A DNA stretch of 64,000 nt, taken from NCBI RefSeq assembly GCF_009724245.1, contig NZ_WNNK01000006.1, positions 186,001 through 250,000 of the forward strand. Direction: 5' to 3'. Positions 60,093-64,000 of this stretch are shown here, piece after piece (positions within the stretch are counted from its first letter, which is position 1; each line of letters begins with the position of its first letter). The translations under genes and the position numbers were made by a program. The notes beneath the pieces are model-generated. The model saw nothing but the letters and a program-made list of their open reading frames with translations. It had not been told where the DNA came from and searched no databases. The DNA comes from Pseudomonas spelaei (GTDB lineage Bacteria; Pseudomonadota; Gammaproteobacteria; Pseudomonadales; Pseudomonadaceae).

Positions 60093-60629
60093 TTGAAACG
60101 TCGACTTGCGTTCGCCCTGTTGTTCGTCAGCGCCAGTTCATTCGCTGCGCCACCCACCCTCACCCCACTGCTCGACAGCATTGCCGAACGACTGGCGATC
60201 GCAGATCAGGTAGCCCTGAGCAAATGGGACAGCCACAAGCCCGTCGAAGATCGGGCACGGGAACAGGATGTGATTGCCAGCGTGGTGGCTCAGGCGCCGA
60301 GCTACACACTGGCACCGGCGGCAGCCGAGCAATTTTTCTCGGCACAGATCGAGGCCAATAAATTGGTGCAGTACGTCCACCTGTCTGACTGGCAGTTGCA
60401 AGGCAAGGCGCCCGATGACCCGCGCCCTGATTTGGTCGGGACCATTCGCCCGCAACTGGATCAGTTGCAAAAGCGCCTGCTGCAACAGCTCGCGGATTTC
60501 ACCCCGGAACGCACCAACCCGCAGTGTCCGCAGTGGCTGGCGCAGGCTAATCACAAGCCCCAGGCAGACCCACTGCGCCAACTGGCAATGATCCGCGCCA
60601 CCGCCGAACTGTGCATCTACAAGCACTAA
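60093..60629 (+). CDS. Periplasmic chorismate mutase (AroQ-gamma type)
   Basis: A 178-residue exported protein with signal peptide MKRRLAFALLFVSASSFA. The mature part LLDSIAERLAIADQVALSKW, then AREQDVI and FFSAQIEANKLVQYVHLSDWQ, matches the helical secreted chorismate mutase family. That family converts chorismate to prephenate outside the cytoplasm and is often followed there by a periplasmic dehydratase. The start is TTG 60093, seven bases after AAGGAG. It lies between glnA and ntrB but has no evident link to nitrogen control. No partner enzyme is nearby. Confidence 0.85.
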   Translation: MKRRLAFALLFVSASSFAAPPTLTPLLDSIAERLAIADQVALSKWDSHKPVEDRAREQDVIASVVAQAPSYTLAPAAAEQFFSAQIEANKLVQYVHLSDWQLQGKAPDDPRPDLVGTIRPQLDQLQKRLLQQLADFTPERTNPQCPQWLAQANHKPQADPLRQLAMIRATAELCIYKH

Positions 60630-60650
60630 AGCTGCGAACCCAATCAAAAT

Positions 60651-60720
60651 GTGGGAGCTGGCTTGCCTGCGATGACGACGGCACATTCAAAACTGCTATC
60701 GCAGGCAAGCCAGCTCCCAC
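60651..60720. repeat. REPIN before ntrB
   Basis: Arms GTGGGAGCTGGCTTGCC at 60651 and GCAAGCCAGCTCCCAC ending at 60720; short spacer of about 24 bases. Confidence 0.9.
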
Positions 60721-60785
60721 ATCGACCGCAACCATCCAAGTCATACGCCACTGCGACCTACTTCCTGAACAGACTTTGCAAAATC

Positions 60786-60800
60786 GCACTATATTGGTGC
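60786..60800. promoter_or_regulatory. NtrC-binding site upstream of ntrB
   Basis: GCACTATATTGGTGC matches 12 of 15 positions of the E. coli NtrC site GCACCAAAATGGTGC, including both outer halves. It lies about 200 bases before the ntrB start, where NtrC could repress a sigma-70 ntrBC promoter as at glnLp. Confidence 0.72.
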
Positions 60801-61000
60801 AATGCCTTGCACCCTTCCCACTAACCCAGCCCATTTTGGTTCGAAACTTCCCGCCAAAGCTGGCAGAGCGCCACAGTTTCGCACCTTAAACCCTTATTTC
60901 AGGGCTTTAACGCTTCTTTTCGGAGCCTTGGTTTGGTTTTTGCATTTTCCTTGTATCAGCGCGTGCCTCAAGCCTGCGCCTTGCTCCAAAAGAGGTCCTA

Positions 61001-62086
61001 ATGACCATCAGCGACGCACTGCACCGTTTGCTACTCGACAACCTGACCACCGCGACCATCCTGCTCAATGACGAACTGCGCCTTGAGTACATGAACCCCG
61101 CGGCGGAGATGCTCCTGGCCATCAGCGGTCAGCGCAGCCATGGGCAATTCATCAGCGAACTGTTCACCGAGTCCGCCGAGGCCTTGAGTTCCTTGCGTCA
61201 GGCCGTAGAGCAGGCACACCCATTCACCAAGCGCGAAGCGATGCTCACGGCCCTCACCGGCCAGACCCTCACCGTCGACTACGCCGTGACCCCGATCCTG
61301 AGCCACGGTGCCACGCTGCTCTTGCTGGAAGTCCATCCCCGTGACCGCCTGCTGCGGATCACCAAGGAAGAGGCGCAACTGTCCAAGCAGGAAACCAGCA
61401 AGATGCTGGTGCGCGGCCTGGCCCATGAGATCAAGAACCCGCTGGGCGGGATTCGCGGCGCAGCGCAGTTGCTGGCACGTGAGCTGCCGGACGAAAACCT
61501 CAAGGATTACACCAACGTCATCATCGAAGAAGCCGACCGCCTGCGTAATCTGGTGGACCGCATGCTCGGTTCCAACAAGCTGCCGTCGCTGGCGATGACC
61601 AACGTCCATGAAGTGCTGGAACGCGTCTGTCATCTGGTTGAAGCCGAAAGCCAGGGCTGCATCACCCTGGTGCGTGACTACGACCCAAGCATTCCCGACG
61701 TATTGATCGACCGCGAACAGATGATTCAAGCGGTACTCAACATCGTGCGCAACGCCATGCAAGCCATCAGCAGCCAGAACGAGCTGCGCCTGGGCCGCAT
61801 CAGCCTGCGCACCCGTGCCCTGCGCCAGTTCACCATTGGCCATGTGCGCCACCGGCTGGTGACCAAGGTCGAGATCATCGACAACGGCCCGGGCATTCCG
61901 GCCGAGCTGCAGGAAACCATCTTCTTCCCCATGGTCAGCGGCCGCCCGGACGGTACCGGGCTGGGCCTGGCCATTACCCAGAACATCATCAGCCAGCACC
62001 AGGGTCTGATCGAATGTGAAAGCCATCCTGGCCACACCACCTTCTCGATCTTTCTGCCACTGGAACAAGGAGCCCCATCGACATGA
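61001..62086 (+). CDS. ntrB: Nitrogen regulation sensor kinase NtrB
   Basis: A 361-residue cytoplasmic histidine kinase. It has an N-terminal PAS domain (about residues 10-120), the H-box GLAHEIKNPLGGIRGAAQLL with phospho-acceptor His142, and a HATPase domain with DNGPGIPAEL and GRPDGTGLGLAITQ. It phosphorylates NtrC under nitrogen limitation; PII blocks it. The stop overlaps the ntrC start by four bases. No membrane helices are seen. Confidence 0.97.
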   Translation: MTISDALHRLLLDNLTTATILLNDELRLEYMNPAAEMLLAISGQRSHGQFISELFTESAEALSSLRQAVEQAHPFTKREAMLTALTGQTLTVDYAVTPILSHGATLLLLEVHPRDRLLRITKEEAQLSKQETSKMLVRGLAHEIKNPLGGIRGAAQLLARELPDENLKDYTNVIIEEADRLRNLVDRMLGSNKLPSLAMTNVHEVLERVCHLVEAESQGCITLVRDYDPSIPDVLIDREQMIQAVLNIVRNAMQAISSQNELRLGRISLRTRALRQFTIGHVRHRLVTKVEIIDNGPGIPAELQETIFFPMVSGRPDGTGLGLAITQNIISQHQGLIECESHPGHTTFSIFLPLEQGAPST

Positions 62087-63519
62087 GCCGTAGTGAAACT
62101 GTGTGGATCGTCGATGACGACCGTTCTATCCGCTGGGTCCTGGAGAAAGCCTTGCAACAGGAAGGCATGACCACCCAGAGCTTCGACAGCGCCGACGGGG
62201 TGATGAGCCGCCTGGCCCGCCAGCAGCCCGACGTGATCATCTCCGATATCCGCATGCCCGGTGCCAGTGGCCTGGACTTGCTGGCGCGGATTCGCGAACA
62301 GCACCCGCGCCTGCCAGTGATCATCATGACTGCACACTCGGACCTGGACAGCGCTGTCGCGTCCTATCAGGGCGGGGCCTTTGAGTACTTGCCCAAGCCG
62401 TTCGATGTCGACGAGGCCGTGGCCCTGGTCAAGCGTGCCAACCAGCACGCCCAGGAACAACAAAACCAGGAGGTGGTGCCCGCCCTGACCCGAACCCCGG
62501 AAATCATCGGCGAAGCACCGGCAATGCAGGAAGTGTTTCGCGCCATCGGGCGCTTGAGCCACTCCAACATCACCGTGCTGATCAACGGCGAATCCGGTAC
62601 GGGTAAAGAACTGGTGGCCCACGCCCTGCACCGCCACAGCCCACGGGCAGCCTCGCCGTTCATCGCCTTGAACATGGCCGCGATTCCAAAGGACTTGATG
62701 GAATCCGAGCTGTTCGGCCATGAAAAGGGCGCGTTCACCGGTGCGGCCAACCTGCGCCGTGGCCGTTTTGAACAGGCCGATGGCGGCACGCTGTTTCTCG
62801 ACGAAATCGGCGATATGCCGGCAGATACCCAGACGCGCCTGCTGCGGGTATTGGCCGACGGCGAGTTCTACCGGGTCGGTGGGCATACGCCGGTCAAGGT
62901 TGACGTGCGGATCATCGCCGCCACCCACCAAAACCTGGAAACCCTGGTGCATGCCGGGAAATTCCGTGAAGACTTGTTCCACCGCCTGAATGTGATCCGC
63001 ATCCACATCCCCCGGATGTCGGACCGCCGCGAAGATATCCCGACCCTGGCTCGCCACTTCCTCAGCCGTGCGGCTCAGGAGCTGGCCGTCGAGCCCAAGC
63101 TGCTGAAAAGCGAAACCGAGGAATACCTCAAGAACCTGCCATGGCCAGGCAACGTGCGCCAACTGGAAAACACCTGCCGCTGGATCACGGTGATGGCGTC
63201 CGGGCGCGAGGTGCATATCAGCGACCTGCCGCCGGAATTGCTGAGCCTGCCGCAGGATTCGGCCCCGGTGACCAACTGGGAACAGGCGCTGCGCCAGTGG
63301 GCTGATCAGGCGCTGGCCCGTGGCCAATCGAACCTTTTGGACAGTGCCGTGCCGGCCTTCGAGCGGATCATGATCGAAACCGCCCTCAAACACACCGCCG
63401 GTCGCCGCCGCGATGCCGCCGTACTGCTGGGCTGGGGCCGCAACACCTTGACCCGCAAGATCAAGGAGCTGGGGATGAAGGTTGATGGTGGCGATGATGA
63501 CGAGAGCGATGAGGGCTGA
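62083..63519 (+). CDS. ntrC: Nitrogen regulation response regulator NtrC
   Basis: A 478-residue sigma-54 activator. Receiver domain with the acidic pocket VDDDRS and phospho-acceptor Asp55 (IISDIRMPG); AAA+ domain with Walker A GESGTGKE, the sigma-54 contact loop GAFTGA and Walker B GGTLFLDEIGDMP; C-terminal Fis-type helix-turn-helix (RRRDAAVLLGWGRNTLTRKIKEL). Candidate targets in this window are glnA, its own operon and hutU. Translationally coupled to ntrB. Confidence 0.98.
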   Translation: MSRSETVWIVDDDRSIRWVLEKALQQEGMTTQSFDSADGVMSRLARQQPDVIISDIRMPGASGLDLLARIREQHPRLPVIIMTAHSDLDSAVASYQGGAFEYLPKPFDVDEAVALVKRANQHAQEQQNQEVVPALTRTPEIIGEAPAMQEVFRAIGRLSHSNITVLINGESGTGKELVAHALHRHSPRAASPFIALNMAAIPKDLMESELFGHEKGAFTGAANLRRGRFEQADGGTLFLDEIGDMPADTQTRLLRVLADGEFYRVGGHTPVKVDVRIIAATHQNLETLVHAGKFREDLFHRLNVIRIHIPRMSDRREDIPTLARHFLSRAAQELAVEPKLLKSETEEYLKNLPWPGNVRQLENTCRWITVMASGREVHISDLPPELLSLPQDSAPVTNWEQALRQWADQALARGQSNLLDSAVPAFERIMIETALKHTAGRRRDAAVLLGWGRNTLTRKIKELGMKVDGGDDDESDEG

Positions 63520-63552
63520 TCGCAGCCCTCCACTCCACTGAAGATCCAAACT

Positions 63553-63640
63553 GTGGGAGCGGGCTTGCCCGCGATAGCAATGTGTCAGTCACCGTATCTA
63601 TGGGCTGATACACCGCCATCGCTGGCAAGCCAGCTCCCAC
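63553..63640. repeat. Mosaic REPIN after ntrC
   Basis: The first arm is the GCGGGC variant (GTGGGAGCGGGCTTGCCCG) and the second is of the common type with a T change (ATCGCTGGCAAGCCAGC). The subtypes differ, so the pair is a mosaic. Confidence 0.88.
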
Positions 63641-63760
63641 ATTTGTTTTGTGCATTTCCAAAGATCGTGCACCGCTTCAATGCACCAGGATCCAGCACCG
63701 CGCATAAATCCTCGGCTTGAATGGCGTTCAACTTTACAAAACCACAGCCAAAGACAATGC

Positions 63761-63784
63761 AAAAGCCCCGTAATCCGGGGCTTT
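63761..63784. terminator. Hairpin, probable terminator after ntrC
   Basis: AAAAGCCCCG, TAAT, CGGGGCTTT. The stem is strong, but the T-run is short on either strand, and the distance from ntrC is about 240 bases. Confidence 0.6.
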
Positions 63785-63864
63785 GTGCTTTCTTCAGGTT
63801 TTTTTAGGCACAACGTCACAACTCTGGCACGCCACCTGCAATACCCCTATCACTACCCAGTTTC

Positions 63865-63897
63865 GGGGACCTTGGTACAGGCAGGCCGAGAATCCCC
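63865..63897. ncRNA. Hairpin motif copy 1 (covarying pair)
   Basis: Outer stem GGGGA/TCCCC (63865-63869 with 63893-63897), a C opposite AA internal loop, inner stem CTTGG/CCGAG (63871-63875 with 63886-63890), and a 10-base loop TACAGGCAGG. The second copy repeats this architecture exactly. I do not recognise it. It may be an RNA element or a paired DNA-binding site. Confidence 0.5.
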
Positions 63898-63949
63898 TCT
63901 TTACACCCGGGGCGCTTGATGCGAATCGCGTCGTGCCCCACACCGTTTT

Positions 63950-63982
63950 GGGAGCCCTGGTACAGGCAGGCCGGGAACTCCC
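63950..63982. ncRNA. Hairpin motif copy 2 (covarying pair)
   Basis: Outer stem GGGAG/CTCCC (63950-63954 with 63978-63982), the same C/AA internal loop, inner stem CCTGG/CCGGG and the identical loop TACAGGCAGG. It starts 85 bases after copy 1; CTCTTTTA follows, as CTCTTTA follows copy 1. The array may continue beyond the window. Confidence 0.5.
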
Positions 63983-64000
63983 TCTTTTATTGCTCCCGGA

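Larger units (their letters stand above)
60630..61000. other. Gap before ntrB with REPIN and NtrC site
   Basis: 371 bases without a gene. It carries the REPIN at 60651-60720 and, further on, an NtrC-like palindrome at 60786-60800. AGAGG lies nine bases before the ntrB ATG. No sigma-54 promoter was found. Confidence 0.8.
63520..64000. other. Gene-free end of window with structured repeats
   Basis: 481 bases in which no gene could be supported; a frame at 63650-63919 has no recognisable protein character. The stretch holds the REPIN 63553-63640, a hairpin at 63761-63784, a paired hairpin motif (63865-63897 and 63950-63982) and a further hairpin between them at 63909-63939 (GGGGC with GCCCC, inner GATGCG with CGCGTC). 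Confidence 0.75.

Noticed and set aside
99..63640. Repeated GTGGGAGC elements considered as CRISPR or phage attachment sites
   Set aside because: They are dispersed palindromic REP units in intergenic gaps, not a regular array, and have no neighbouring cas or integrase genes.
63810..63850. Possible third copy of the covarying hairpin upstream of 63865
   Set aside because: The CTCTGGCACGCC stretch lacks the TACAGGCAGG loop and the paired stems.
63650..63919. 89-codon frame at the window end
   Set aside because: It runs through a terminator hairpin and one structured repeat, has no ribosome-binding site and no protein-like composition.

Overview
The window is a chromosomal segment of a Pseudomonas of the P. 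fluorescens group. Support comes from gene content and order (phaC1-phaZ-phaC2-phaD facing phaI-phaF; ubiE-ubiJ-ubiB-hisI-hisE-tatABC-rsmE; opgGH; a hut locus with hutTu, hutXWV and two hutH paralogues; glnA-ntrBC), from high GC with GC-ending codons, and from many copies of the GTGGGAGC-type REP/REPIN repeats typical of this group. No tRNA, rRNA, CRISPR array, prophage or insertion sequence was recognised. The window is core chromosome rather than an island.

Layout. 1-5482: medium-chain-length polyhydroxyalkanoate (PHA) locus: end of phaC1, depolymerase phaZ, synthase phaC2, regulator phaD, then the convergent granule proteins phaF, phaI and a small PHA-associated protein. 5627-11657: ubiquinone, histidine, Tat export and rRNA methylation genes on the + strand. 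11761-15757: two tandem chemoreceptors. 15762-19406: an amino-acid type ABC transporter on the minus strand with two duplicated periplasmic binding proteins. 19648-23968: opgGH for periplasmic glucans. 24236-27784: dtd, prolyl iminopeptidase, an esterase and an orphan choline/betaine-type binding protein. 27916-44080: the complete histidine utilisation locus, with hutC-hutD and hutF at one end and the long hutU-to-hutG run on the minus strand. 44207-54599: lipocalin, small lipoprotein, fbp, a DUF3999/DUF2339 membrane pair, glycogen phosphorylase and a YkgJ-type protein. 54790-58204: typA and thiI. 58537-63519: glnA, a periplasmic chorismate mutase, ntrB and ntrC. 63520-64000: no gene, but structured repeats.

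How it works together. The hut locus brings in histidine and urocanate through three transporters (an APC permease, a CodB-family permease and HutXWV) and degrades histidine by HutH, HutU, HutI, HutF and HutG to glutamate, ammonia and formate. HutC represses through palindromes beside hutU and hutF. The sequence upstream of hutU shows a sigma-54 promoter and a nested candidate activator region, fitting joint carbon/nitrogen control. The NtrB/NtrC regulators of that control are encoded at the other end of the window, behind a glnA promoter whose NtrC-site geometry closely resembles that of E. coli.

Most unusual signals: (1) the HutH paralogue HutH1 is aligned with HutH over its active-site segment but lacks exactly the three residues that form the MIO cofactor; (2) two 33-nt hairpins at 63865-63897 and 63950-63982 differ at six bases that form three compensatory pairs around an identical 10-nt loop; (3) a possible NtrC site lies inside a larger inverted repeat upstream of the hutU sigma-54 promoter.
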